NCBI GenBank assembly: GCA_025352685.1
Contig: JANXSN010000032.1
Coordinates: 80,549 to 144,548, forward strand
Reading direction: 5' to 3'
Origin: Sphingomonadales bacterium
GTDB taxonomy: Bacteria > Pseudomonadota > Alphaproteobacteria > Sphingomonadales > Sphingomonadaceae
Length of the DNA stretch: 64,000 bases
Below are positions 30,293-39,703 of the stretch, one piece after another (positions within the stretch are counted from its first letter, which is position 1; the number at the start of each line of letters is the position of its first letter). Made by a program: the position numbers and the translations under genes. Under the pieces are notes generated by a model that saw only the letters and a list, made by a program, of their open reading frames with translations, had not been told where the DNA came from and did not search any database.

Positions 30293-33200
30293 CCAACCCA
30301 GTCGTTCATACTCGGCGCATCGATGACCTTATAGGGTACCCGACGCGGTCCAAGGAACAGCTTTTCCATTTCGCTCCGTGTAAATGGCCGTGAACCGAGC
30401 CGCCCGAACACCGCAATCTGGCCACCCGTCTCGTCGACTGCACGATCGCGGTCGAGGCCGCGCGACAACGAAAGAGCAGGACTCGGGGTCCGTGCCCAGG
30501 CAATCAGCTCGGGTTTTGGCGGCGGCGCAAACCCATAGAAATTGGGTTGGCTGGCCGGACTGGTCAGCTGGACGACTTTCAGACCCGCGCGGCCGTCCGC
30601 GACATAGGCAAACAGCGAGGCATTGGTCCCACCGATCACGACATCGCGCACGTCGGTCATCGCGCCGCTGAAGGTCTCCTTTCTGTAAATCGAGGGGCTG
30701 CCCGGCCGCGTGACATCGACGATGACCAGGCCTTCGGCGCCTCCGGCAACATAAGCATAAGTGCGGCCGAGGTAGATACGGTGGGCGTCGTTGAGCGCGA
30801 CATTCCCCGCTGGTACCGAAATCGGGTGCGACAGATCCGTCACGTCGAACAGTTTCAACCCTGTACGGTCGCTGACCCAGAGATAGCGAAACTGGATCGC
30901 AGAGGCGCGGGCGTCGTCAAGTGGGATCTGGGCGGTGATCTTGGGCTTTAAAGGATCGTCGAGGTCGACGACCGCCAGACCCGCCATGGTCGTGATGTAA
31001 GCGAAATGCCCCGCCAGGGTGACATGGCGCGCGCCATTTAATATGCCACCCGGGTTCCAGGTCAGACTGCGCTTGAGGAAATTGTTGCGGAACTCGCCGT
31101 CGGCAAGCGTGTCCACGTTGACCAGGATCATCCCCTCTTCAGCATCGGTAACGACGGCGTAATGATAGATCGGGTGGAACGCCTGTTCCTGGTTGAGCGT
31201 GCGCAACTCTGAGGTGTTGCGGGTCGGCGCAATGCTCTGGTCGGTCGGGAGCGCCATACATGTCGCGTTGGTGGTCGCGACGTGAGTGTTTTGCCCGAGA
31301 GGGGAAAACGGCGCATTGACGATGGGATTGGAGAAACCCTTGTTGGCGATCGAGGCGACATCATACGCCCGAAAACCGCCTCGCCCCTCTGCCACGAACA
31401 TATACTCGCCGCGCAACTGCAAGCATCCCACTGCGTCTTTGGTGCCTTGGGTGACATTGCGGAACATCTCGGCCGGATTGGTTTCACCCGATAAACGCTT
31501 GTCGAATGTCACGCCACGCGTCCAATTGATCAGCTCGCGGTTGTTGCGCTCGACATGCGCTTTGTAGAAATCGGGATAGGCATAGCGATGCAGGTAACTG
31601 CCAATGACCGCCTGCGGTTCGGACCATTCGGTGACGCGGACTGCCTCGAAACCGCCTTCGAGGCCGGTCCATGCGTTCATACCCACGAAATTGACTGTGC
31701 CAGTTCCAAGCAGCAGCAATTGCGCCATGATCGCATTATTATCTTCGGCTGCCGACACATGACAGTCGCTACAGCTTTTGGTTTCGGTTGTGCGTACCGT
31801 ATGGGGAAAATGCGGGGCAAACGCTTGCGACGAAAAACCAATTGCCGATATCGGCGGCTGCTGGACGTAAATCCGCTCGCGGTTGAGGTTCGTTGAGGAC
31901 AGGACGAGAGCCGATGTTGATCTTACTGGCGCGATAATGTTGCCCTTGGTGGTCATATGGCGCCCAAGCTGGAACATGTCGTCGCGGGCGACCTGCGGAT
32001 TATAGCTCGCCCAGTTACGCGTTTCCTCACCCTCGTATTTGTGGCTCGACGTTTTCCAATTGGCTTCGATCGGCAGGTGGCAACCGCCACATGAAGTCGT
32101 CCACGACAAATGACACGTAAAGCAGGTCATCGTGTCGTCGCCGTGGGCGCGGGCGCCTTTGGCGATACCGGGCCCCCAGTTCATCGTGTTGGTCGGCGAC
32201 AGCTTGCCCATCAGCTTGGCGCGGGCCGCCTTCATGTTGAAGTCAGGTGAGCTTTGATCGACCGAATCCTTGACCAGATGGATCCGCCACTCGAGTTTTG
32301 GATCGGTGATCGACCGCTGCATCAGGATTCGGCGACCGCCTGGATCAGTCGTCCACTCGAAACGGCGCTGTCCGTCTGGATTACGCAGCAGCGCCAAGTT
32401 CTCTCCCCCCGGTCGCGCGGCAACGTTCGACGTCAGCAGATTTGGATAGGCGTCGACGGAGCCGTGGCAATCCTTGCAACCAATTTGCACGGCATTGGCG
32501 ACCTCGCCGTAAATCAGGCCGTTGCCGTGGCTGTCCTGAGCGAAATGGCAGTCGGCGCATTGCAGACCTTTTTCAGCGTGGATGTCCATCATATGGACCG
32601 ATTTGCCAGGGTTAGTGCCGATCGGCACGAACTTGGCTTCGCCCGTCTTACGGAATTTCTCGGGATCGTCGTTGGCCACAATCTTGCCTTCGGAGTCGAG
32701 GAGATTACCCTGACGGTCGCGTTTCAAGATCGCTCGAAAATTCCAGCCATGTCCATGGTAATCGGCAAACTGCGTATCTTTGTTGCCCTTGTTCAGGTCG
32801 TAGACGTTGCGCAGGAAATCGAGGTCTGCCCATTTACCGCCGACGGCTGCGGCTTCTGGGTTGCGGTCAAGAACTTCCCGCGCAAATTTTGCTGTGGGGT
32901 AGCGTTGCTTTTCCGGCCACATACGCGGCGCGTCAGATTCATAATCCCACATCGTATAGCCGAGGTACGAATTCAGAAAGATATTGGGTTGGTGCATGTG
33001 GCAATTCATGCACTGTGACGTGGGGATCGCACGCGTGAAAGCGTGTTCGATTGGGTGACCTTTTTCCTTCATCCCGGGCTCGCGCGCCGGGTTGCCGTGT
33101 GGGAAAACGCTCTCATCGCCGGGCGCTGCGCCGAGCGCAGAAGAAGCGGGTCTCGGTTTTTCGTGAATGCCTGGCATTGGCTCCAGCTTGTCCTTGATCG

Positions 33201-34284
33201 TTGGATCGACGGTCGCAGTCTGCCCATCGTGACCGTATTTTGCCCACACCGACGAATGGCGCGGCTCGCGATCGTTGGCATAGATAACGTGGCAGGCCGC
33301 ACACCCCGATGAGCGATAGTCGCCGGGTTGATCGTTGGTTCCCATGAACCACATGAACGGGTCGTTGAGGCGCGTTTTGTGGATGTTGAGAACGGGGATA
33401 GCGACGCGCAGGCCTGTTCCGGGACCACGGTTGGACTGCTTAAGGTCGGGCCGCCCGGGCTCTTCGAGCCGTTCGATCTGTCCCGTCGAATTCGGCAGCC
33501 CGATTTCGGTGAATTGCGTGCCGATGTTGCGTCCGCCGCGCTCGAAGACGCGGAAGATGTCGGCTGGGGGAACGACCTGCCATGTGGGCAGCGGGTAGAG
33601 TATGGGTAGTGCTCCTCGCGCTTTTTGCTCGACCGTGACGGTCCCGTGCGGACTACCGGCCGACATGATTTTCGCCGGTTCACCGGTGCGCGTGTAAGCC
33701 TCACCCAGCGCGTAATTCTTAAAGGGCAAGATACCGTTGTTGTAGCTCGCGCCGCCCCAGAACATCGCGCCTGACGCCATGATCGAGCGTTCGGCGGCCT
33801 CGATCACTTCTAGATGGCAAGCGCCGCAACTTTCCCGCACCACGCGGTAGTCCGACGGATTGACGAAGCGAATATATTCGGGTGCCTCACGGTTAAGCAA
33901 GGTGTAGCTGCGCTGCGGGTTGGCCGATGATGGCCAGTTCCATGCCTTGGGGTACCGCGGCAGAACATGCGCGGCGTTGCGCAGCTTGACGTAACGCGGA
34001 TCGTCCATCGTCCACGAAGTATTGGTCAGCCTGACACTTGCATCGCCGCCGTGGCAATCCGCACAGCCTAGCACCACCGCTTCCGACTTATGCATCGACG
34101 AGGCATCGCTCGCTGAATGACACGAGATGCAGCCGGCAGACTTCGCCATGGCATTGAAGGATGTTTGTGTTTGCGGAGCGGGCGGTGAAAACGCGTAGGT
34201 GATCTTTTGCGGATTTTCTTCGTCCGAAGCGTGCAGCATCGACGAGGGAATAACCAGCAGTGCAAGAAGGACGAGCCAACGCAT
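30289..34284 (-). CDS. Exported decaheme cytochrome c with C-terminal LVIVD propeller
   Basis: A 1,331-residue exported protein (signal peptide RWLVLLALLVIPSS). Ten CxxCH motifs lie in the first ~850 residues: CISCH, CADCH, CGACH, CAACH, CMNCH, CADCH, CKDCH, CFTCH, CGGCH and CSDCH. After about residue 960 there are no hemes; instead repeated strands such as AYITTMAGLAVVDLDDP, LWVSDRTGLKLFDVTD and AYVAGGAEGLVIVDVT form LVIVD repeats, which fold as a beta-propeller. The ATG overlaps the stop of the barrel gene (TGATG). The long heme-free propeller may bind a substrate or dock to the outer-membrane protein. It resembles no characterised MtrA/MtrC or OmcA by length or order. Confidence 0.88.
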   Translation of the reverse strand: MRWLVLLALLVIPSSMLHASDEENPQKITYAFSPPAPQTQTSFNAMAKSAGCISCHSASDASSMHKSEAVVLGCADCHGGDASVRLTNTSWTMDDPRYVKLRNAAHVLPRYPKAWNWPSSANPQRSYTLLNREAPEYIRFVNPSDYRVVRESCGACHLEVIEAAERSIMASGAMFWGGASYNNGILPFKNYALGEAYTRTGEPAKIMSAGSPHGTVTVEQKARGALPILYPLPTWQVVPPADIFRVFERGGRNIGTQFTEIGLPNSTGQIERLEEPGRPDLKQSNRGPGTGLRVAIPVLNIHKTRLNDPFMWFMGTNDQPGDYRSSGCAACHVIYANDREPRHSSVWAKYGHDGQTATVDPTIKDKLEPMPGIHEKPRPASSALGAAPGDESVFPHGNPAREPGMKEKGHPIEHAFTRAIPTSQCMNCHMHQPNIFLNSYLGYTMWDYESDAPRMWPEKQRYPTAKFAREVLDRNPEAAAVGGKWADLDFLRNVYDLNKGNKDTQFADYHGHGWNFRAILKRDRQGNLLDSEGKIVANDDPEKFRKTGEAKFVPIGTNPGKSVHMMDIHAEKGLQCADCHFAQDSHGNGLIYGEVANAVQIGCKDCHGSVDAYPNLLTSNVAARPGGENLALLRNPDGQRRFEWTTDPGGRRILMQRSITDPKLEWRIHLVKDSVDQSSPDFNMKAARAKLMGKLSPTNTMNWGPGIAKGARAHGDDTMTCFTCHLSWTTSCGGCHLPIEANWKTSSHKYEGEETRNWASYNPQVARDDMFQLGRHMTTKGNIIAPVRSTSALVLSSTNLNRERIYVQQPPISAIGFSSQAFAPHFPHTVRTTETKSCSDCHVSAAEDNNAIMAQLLLLGTGTVNFVGMNAWTGLEGGFEAVRVTEWSEPQAVIGSYLHRYAYPDFYKAHVERNNRELINWTRGVTFDKRLSGETNPAEMFRNVTQGTKDAVGCLQLRGEYMFVAEGRGGFRAYDVASIANKGFSNPIVNAPFSPLGQNTHVATTNATCMALPTDQSIAPTRNTSELRTLNQEQAFHPIYHYAVVTDAEEGMILVNVDTLADGEFRNNFLKRSLTWNPGGILNGARHVTLAGHFAYITTMAGLAVVDLDDPLKPKITAQIPLDDARASAIQFRYLWVSDRTGLKLFDVTDLSHPISVPAGNVALNDAHRIYLGRTYAYVAGGAEGLVIVDVTRPGSPSIYRKETFSGAMTDVRDVVIGGTNASLFAYVADGRAGLKVVQLTSPASQPNFYGFAPPPKPELIAWARTPSPALSLSRGLDRDRAVDETGGQIAVFGRLGSRPFTRSEMEKLFLGPRRVPYKVIDAPSMNDWVG

Positions 34285-36269
34285 CAAAAAGCTACCGTCG
34301 CATTGGCAAGGATCGAATAGAAAGTGTTGTCACGCGTGCTGGCGGTGAAGAGATCGCGAAACCCACCGCCTGGAAGCAAGGCGGCACCTGATAGCCGCAG
34401 AACAACGTTTTGTATGGCCTTGGGCCGCCAGATCGCTGACGCACTCAAGTCCCAACCGATCGATTTGGGAATGCTTCCTTCGACCCGCAGTGCCTGCAGC
34501 GTTGCGGTGTTGGCGAACCAAAGATGGTTCGTGTTTACCGACAGCCGTAGTTTCGGCGTCAGATCGAAATCAGCGCCGACGCCGAGCAGAACTGTACCGG
34601 GATTGTTGAAGTTCGACTGGCCCTGTTCCTTGGACGAGCGTAGCGAGTTGAGAACGCCGTTACGCCCGTTGATGCTGATCACGCGCCCGCCGCCTGCGAA
34701 CGGGATCGACTGACGGATCCAATAGCTCGTGTCGGCCCCGGCAAATACCGGGTTCTCGAAAATCGCGTCGAACCCGCTTTCGGTGTTGTCGTAGGGATTG
34801 CTGTCGCCGCTGGCATAGAGCGCTGACACACGCAGCCTCGCCCAATCGACGTCGAAACTGGGTTCTGCCGCGAAAAAATAGCTGCGGATGTTGGCAGGCT
34901 TGGACGTGAAGAAGCTGTTGCGGTCCTGACCAACCGCCCCATAGGCCTGTGCCGTGAGGTTGAGCCGCCCGATGTGCCCGTCGACCCCGTAGCCGAAATA
35001 GACGACATCGTAATTCCGTCCGCGCAGATCGCCGAGCAATGCGGGGCGAACGGGGAAGCCATTGGTGTCAACTTCGACCCGGCTGCGCTCGCGGTTCATG
35101 TTGTAAGTGATTGAAAGCTGGCTGGTCATCCCGACCACCGGAAAATCCTGCCGATAGAGATTTCCGGCAAAAACGAAATCAAGACGTGGCGATCTCAGGA
35201 CCGAGTTCAAGCCTGAATTTGTGTCCTTTTCCAGTCGCCAGAATGCCGCAAGATTATATTGCACGCGGTTGTTGTCTCTGTTGCCGAATAGGCGGATTCC
35301 AAGCTGATTATCGTTGAACAGGAAACCGCGAAAGTCGGCCTGAAACGGTTGGATTCCAACGCGCAAGCTATCGAAGTCATATCGGTCCGACGTATTGCGA
35401 AGATGATAGTCGAGGAACAGTTCCTGAACGCCAAGGAAATTATCCCTGCGATGCGTCGCGATCGAGGGCCGGACGTCGAGAACGCGCCGTTCGTTTACCT
35501 CAACATAATTGATGTTGTAGGCGAGCAAAACCTTATACTCGACCTCAGGAGGCTTGAATGCGGTTGACCCCTTGAACAGGGAGAAACCGACAAGGAAGGT
35601 TTGAGAGACAAGCAGCGAGTTCGCGCGCCCGAACACGTCGAGGCTGCCGGGCCGTTCGGTAGTCTGCACGCCTTGCGGCGTGGGAAAACTGCGCGGTTCG
35701 ATCACCGTGTCGCTGATCGCGGTGCCGACGAAGAACCAGTCCTCCTGCTTAAATCCTAAAAACTTGGGCGTTAAGCAGGACGCAACACCCTCGTTTTTGC
35801 GACGTAGCTCATCGTCTTGGGTTGGCAAGCAAAGCGGCCGATCGCCCTTGAAGACATTCTGGTGATAAGGGTCTCGGGTCGAGTGGCAGACGGCATTTAC
35901 GCCTGCGAATAGCCCGCCTTCAGGACAAAACGCCTTGAGTAGCCGGTAGCGGTCGGGGATTGGAAACTCGTCGGTGGGAAAGGCTTCTGGTGGGGGTGCG
36001 CGGACCGCACCGGGATTGTCCTGCGTTAATCGGTCGGGAAGACTGTGTTGGGAACCTGGGCGGCGGCGACCGTCGATCAAAGCCTCATCGGCGTCCGGTT
36101 CGGCGTCGGATTTGGAAGCGGGTAACTGGGGAGGGAACGCATTTGGCGCAATAACCGGTTTGCCATCCGCACGCGCCATTGGTGGCGGGGTTGGCTCGTC
36201 GGGGACTGTCGTAGAAAGCGACTGGCTCGCGAGCACACTGAGCACCACACCGAGATAGTCGAGGCTCAC
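34284..36269 (-). CDS. Outer-membrane beta-barrel protein partnered with the decaheme cytochrome
   Basis: A 661-residue protein with a GTG start after an AGGGG ribosome site. An N-terminal hydrophobic stretch (LGVVLSVLASQSL) and a Pro/Asp-rich linker (to about residue 120) precede many alternating aromatic strands (RYDFDSLRVGIQPF, VVYFGYGVDGHIGRLNLTAQ, LRLSVNTNHLWF). It ends in Phe (ANATVAF), the C-terminal signature of outer-membrane barrels. It has four cysteines but no CxxCH. The coupled order with the decaheme gene is like the porin plus cytochrome arrangement of trans-outer-membrane electron conduits; a porin-only role is the alternative. Confidence 0.75.
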   Translation of the reverse strand: MSLDYLGVVLSVLASQSLSTTVPDEPTPPPMARADGKPVIAPNAFPPQLPASKSDAEPDADEALIDGRRRPGSQHSLPDRLTQDNPGAVRAPPPEAFPTDEFPIPDRYRLLKAFCPEGGLFAGVNAVCHSTRDPYHQNVFKGDRPLCLPTQDDELRRKNEGVASCLTPKFLGFKQEDWFFVGTAISDTVIEPRSFPTPQGVQTTERPGSLDVFGRANSLLVSQTFLVGFSLFKGSTAFKPPEVEYKVLLAYNINYVEVNERRVLDVRPSIATHRRDNFLGVQELFLDYHLRNTSDRYDFDSLRVGIQPFQADFRGFLFNDNQLGIRLFGNRDNNRVQYNLAAFWRLEKDTNSGLNSVLRSPRLDFVFAGNLYRQDFPVVGMTSQLSITYNMNRERSRVEVDTNGFPVRPALLGDLRGRNYDVVYFGYGVDGHIGRLNLTAQAYGAVGQDRNSFFTSKPANIRSYFFAAEPSFDVDWARLRVSALYASGDSNPYDNTESGFDAIFENPVFAGADTSYWIRQSIPFAGGGRVISINGRNGVLNSLRSSKEQGQSNFNNPGTVLLGVGADFDLTPKLRLSVNTNHLWFANTATLQALRVEGSIPKSIGWDLSASAIWRPKAIQNVVLRLSGAALLPGGGFRDLFTASTRDNTFYSILANATVAF

Positions 36270-36272
36270 GTC

Positions 36273-38192
36273 TCAGTACCCCTGGCAAACATTGTTCTCG
36301 CCGGTATCGAGAAACGGCGCGAACGGGCAGGAAATGTAGCGGAGACGGACACCTGGAGAGTTCGGCAAAGCGACCACGATTTGGTCGGCACGGATCGACG
36401 CAGGCGCGTTACCGATGCCGGTTCCTGCGCGTGTGCCGCCGTTGTGCGCGCCGAGGAAGGCAATCATATCGTCTTGATCAATCCCGTCGCCGGAAACTCC
36501 GAGGCCGCCTACCAAGATACTGCCGCGGTAGATCGGGACACTGCCAGGAAAAATCTGAATGCCGTTCTGGAGTCGGTTCTGTCCGGGCACTGCATCGGGA
36601 ATAAATGTGCACCGCTGCGGCGTGTCGGCCGGTCCGCCGTTCACGAATGCCAGGTGTTGTCCAAGGTTAGTAAGGACCAGCGCAGACTGAAGCCCAGTCG
36701 AAAATGGATTGAACTGCGCGATTGGACGCGAAAACGGCCCGTTGGGACGGCTGACCTCGCCGTCGGGAAAATAGGGCCGGGACAAGTTGCCGTTAGCACG
36801 GTCAGTAAACGCGCTTTTTCCAGTCAATGCTGTCGGGTCGCTCAGAAAGGCGCGTAACTTTCCAACAAATGCCTGCACATCGGTGGAAGGGTCTGCGAGC
36901 AAGGTTGAACCGGCGGTTGCACTCGAAAAGAACGTTGCAGTTCGTGCCTTTTGCAGGCTGACGTCCGTACCGAAGATCGGGGCGTCTGGTGCCCGTATGA
37001 TGCCGAGCACCACGCCGTTCGTGTCGACCAGGCTGATCGATACCTGGGCCCTACTGTCGAGCGGTTGACGGATTTGAGCTCGGGCGCGACTCATGATGGT
37101 GAAAGCTTCTTCGAGGAGCGCGCGTGCTTCTACCGCCGTGATCGCGCCGCTGTCGGTGGCGCCGCGCACCGGAAAACGATTGGCGCCGCCGCCGTCAGAT
37201 AGGACGAAGGCATCTCGGTTGGCGAATTCAACCGTTGTTGCGGGTCTTATGCCCGAAGCCTCTGTGCCGTAGACAATGCCAGCGATTATTGCGCCCGCCG
37301 AATATCCACGAACCGGTACAACGCCTCCCGCAATGCTCGCAAACGCTGGCACGGTCGTCCGACGCAGTCCTTCAATTGTTGCATCGCTGTAGCGCAGCGT
37401 TGTCCCATCGATGCTGATCCGTTCAGCGCGGATTGTATCAGGTGCGTCAAAGCCTACCGTCCCGGCCAGGGCAATGAACTCGTCTTCGTCGTTATCGACG
37501 TCGAGGATGTTCGAATCGAAGCCATAGATGCCGTCGGCCATCACACCGATGCCACCGACCAGAACGCCATTCTTGTAGAGCGGGAATCCGCCTGGATCCG
37601 CCGCCAGCCCCAAAGGCGAGCGCTTCGGCCCGATCATTGGACTGCCGCTGCCAAAGCGGGCCGAAAGATCGGAGCAAGGAAGCTGCGAGAACTGGACGCC
37701 AAAGAGCGGGCCGCTCTCGAGACCTACCGTGGTTGGCGCAGGTGGGAAATGCTGCTGGATGATCTGGCTCGCGGTGCGAGTCGAAAACGCGTTGCCGCCG
37801 GACGACAAATACGCTCCGGTGATAGCCTTCGCAATTGCGCCGCCGCCTGCTGGGACAGTCTGGTTCTGAATGTCGATACTATCGCCGTTTGGCGCTGGCG
37901 TGGTGATCGCAGTCGTTCGCGCGCCCGTCATCGCATAGACCGCGAGCACGTTGCCGACGCGGTCGGTGACGGCAATGATTGCTGGCAGGCTGCGTGCTGT
38001 GGCTTCGGCGGCGGCCCCCGCGATGATCGTCTGGACGTCGGTGACGTTTAGCGATTCGGCTGCCGGTACGGCATAGCGGGCGCTCGACGTCGGAGCGGGC
38101 GGGGTAACTGCGGCACTCGGCGGGCTGTCCGACCCGCCGCACGAGGAAAGCAGGAAAGCGAGCGTGGTGACGCTGGTGACAAGAGCTCTCAT
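36273..38192 (-). CDS. Lipoprotein with two HbpS/GlcG heme-binding-like domains
   Basis: A 639-residue lipoprotein (lipobox LLSSC at residue 18). Two GlcG/HbpS-type domains in tandem fill most of the mature protein: one from about 45 with LPAIIAVTDRVGNVLAVYAM, AITGAYLSSGGNAFSTRTA and VGGIGVMADGIYG; one from about 350 with AQVSISLVDTNGVVLGI, KARTATFFSS and VGGLGVSGDGIDQDD. HbpS is an extracellular heme/redox-sensing protein, so heme storage or sensing next to the cytochromes is a reasonable inference. Its ATG overlaps the stop of the upstream cytochrome gene (ATGA), and three bases separate it from the barrel gene. Confidence 0.8.
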   Translation of the reverse strand: MRALVTSVTTLAFLLSSCGGSDSPPSAAVTPPAPTSSARYAVPAAESLNVTDVQTIIAGAAAEATARSLPAIIAVTDRVGNVLAVYAMTGARTTAITTPAPNGDSIDIQNQTVPAGGGAIAKAITGAYLSSGGNAFSTRTASQIIQQHFPPAPTTVGLESGPLFGVQFSQLPCSDLSARFGSGSPMIGPKRSPLGLAADPGGFPLYKNGVLVGGIGVMADGIYGFDSNILDVDNDEDEFIALAGTVGFDAPDTIRAERISIDGTTLRYSDATIEGLRRTTVPAFASIAGGVVPVRGYSAGAIIAGIVYGTEASGIRPATTVEFANRDAFVLSDGGGANRFPVRGATDSGAITAVEARALLEEAFTIMSRARAQIRQPLDSRAQVSISLVDTNGVVLGIIRAPDAPIFGTDVSLQKARTATFFSSATAGSTLLADPSTDVQAFVGKLRAFLSDPTALTGKSAFTDRANGNLSRPYFPDGEVSRPNGPFSRPIAQFNPFSTGLQSALVLTNLGQHLAFVNGGPADTPQRCTFIPDAVPGQNRLQNGIQIFPGSVPIYRGSILVGGLGVSGDGIDQDDMIAFLGAHNGGTRAGTGIGNAPASIRADQIVVALPNSPGVRLRYISCPFAPFLDTGENNVCQGY

Positions 38193-39589
38193 CGCAGCGT
38201 TCCGATGGTTCGGACGGCCAAACCGAGCGCTCGGCGGAATTCGAGCGGCCGATAGTCGTTTGGATCGCGGACCGCTGCATAAGCACGGTTGACGTCGCCG
38301 CGTACGGCTCGCGCGGACGCGGCCGGTATCTGACCTGAACTGACCATTGCGTTGAGCAGCGTGTCCACCGCCATCACTGATTGAGCGCTACCGCTATAGT
38401 CGGTGAAACGAGGTGAGATCGCTTCTCCAGCGATCGTGGTAACGACGGCAATTGTCTGCGCTCGGTCAAAACGGGTTGCGCTGAACGCCTGTGCGAGGGC
38501 CTGTGCAGTGGCGCGCAATTTGACGCCCGCTGTGACGGCTGCCGCGCGACTTTCAATATTGGCGCGGTGGAAATCGCGGCTGTCAGTATCGAGCCGTGCC
38601 GCGAGCGACGGCGCGGCAATCCTCGCCGCAGCGGCCAGCATGATGATATTCTCATCGTTGAACGTCACCGTTCCCGGTGGCACGGGACGCAACGGATTGT
38701 CGACCACGGCTGGCTGAAAGGTTGCCGCATCCTGGATTCGGCGGTGGCAGCTGTGGCAGTCATAAAAATAGAATTCAGGAAAAGCGCCGTTTGTCGCCAG
38801 CGTTGGATTGGCGAAAAGCGACAGAGCGCGATCGAGCGCCATTGCTTGTCCGACGGCCCAGACGCGGACATTGTTGGTCCGCCCCTTACGGGCCGCATAG
38901 TCCGCGTCTTCGTTGTGATGTTGCTGAAGCGTCGAAAACAGATCGAGCTCGAAGCTGATCCTCGGATGGCCCGCCGCCATAATGCGGTGCGTGACGAACT
39001 GATTGCCGTCGGCACTGCCAAAATGGCAGTTGAGACAGACCGCCGCCTTGGTGGCAGGCCGGTCGAGCGGGACCATGCCGCGTGAAACGTTGGCGGCGTG
39101 GGTGCCACCCACTGCATAATGGGAAGCGAGCCACGATTGCGCACCCCCGTGGCATCCTTCGCAGCCGACACCGTCGTTCGCCCGCCATTGGGCGCCGCGT
39201 CGGGCCACCGATGGATAATCGGTGTGGCAGCCAAGACATTCCGGCGCGGATGCGGCCGGGCCGATACCGAGCCGTGCGGCAATCTGGCGTCCGCGCGGTT
39301 CGTTCAGGACCGCAAACGCCCGGCTGTGCGCGCCGCCGGGTGTAGAGGGCTCTTGCCAGCGCGCAAGTTCGTCTTGGCGCACGATCTTGCCGTCGGGTTC
39401 CTGACGCCCGTGACAGGTCGAGCCGGCACACGATGCCACCCCGAGGTGGACATTTTCGGCGGGAAGAGCCGCGGTAGCCGGGGAGGGGCGGGTACCAATG
39501 AAAAGCGCACTTGCCGCAAGGCACACGCAGACAGTCGAGGCGACCAGCGCTCCGCGATGCCGTAATGACGCGACAATCAATGTTCGCAC
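38189..39589 (-). CDS. Exported pentaheme cytochrome c554-like protein
   Basis: A 466-residue exported protein, first gene of the minus-strand redox group, with GTG start after a run of G (GGGGGG). Its signal peptide spans residues about 11-41. Heme sites: an atypical CAGSTCH (C-x4-CH, residues 54-60), then CLGCH, CEGCH, CLNCH and CHSCH. The pattern HxxxG...CAGSxCHG and WxxSxHxxA-type text (ARWQEPSTPGGAHSRAF) matches the cytochrome c554 family. The C-terminal 180 residues are heme-free and helical. Likely a periplasmic electron carrier between the inner-membrane and outer-membrane components. Confidence 0.85.
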   Translation of the reverse strand: MRTLIVASLRHRGALVASTVCVCLAASALFIGTRPSPATAALPAENVHLGVASCAGSTCHGRQEPDGKIVRQDELARWQEPSTPGGAHSRAFAVLNEPRGRQIAARLGIGPAASAPECLGCHTDYPSVARRGAQWRANDGVGCEGCHGGAQSWLASHYAVGGTHAANVSRGMVPLDRPATKAAVCLNCHFGSADGNQFVTHRIMAAGHPRISFELDLFSTLQQHHNEDADYAARKGRTNNVRVWAVGQAMALDRALSLFANPTLATNGAFPEFYFYDCHSCHRRIQDAATFQPAVVDNPLRPVPPGTVTFNDENIIMLAAAARIAAPSLAARLDTDSRDFHRANIESRAAAVTAGVKLRATAQALAQAFSATRFDRAQTIAVVTTIAGEAISPRFTDYSGSAQSVMAVDTLLNAMVSSGQIPAASARAVRGDVNRAYAAVRDPNDYRPLEFRRALGLAVRTIGTLR

Positions 39590-39604
39590 CGCTTACCCCC
39601 CAGA

Positions 39605-39624
39605 ATCCGGCGCGCGGGCCGGAT
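39605..39624. repeat. Perfect 7-bp inverted repeat upstream of the c554-like gene
   Basis: ATCCGGC and GCCGGAT, separated by 6 bases, lie 16-35 bases upstream of the GTG start and just ahead of the ribosome site. This could be an operator for a dimeric regulator or a 5'-UTR hairpin. There is no T tract, so it is not a typical terminator. Confidence 0.4.
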
Positions 39625-39703
39625 GTCACGACTTGGTAGCGACCCTTGTTTTTATTCGCCTATATCTAACGACCTAGGCGATTCCCGCAAGCGTGTGGCG
39701 CAC

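Noticed and set aside
39652..39680. CGCCTA/TAGGCG inverted repeat considered as a terminator for the aldehyde dehydrogenase gene
   Set aside because: On the minus strand it is followed by A-rich, not T-rich, sequence, and the 6-bp stem has a long loop.
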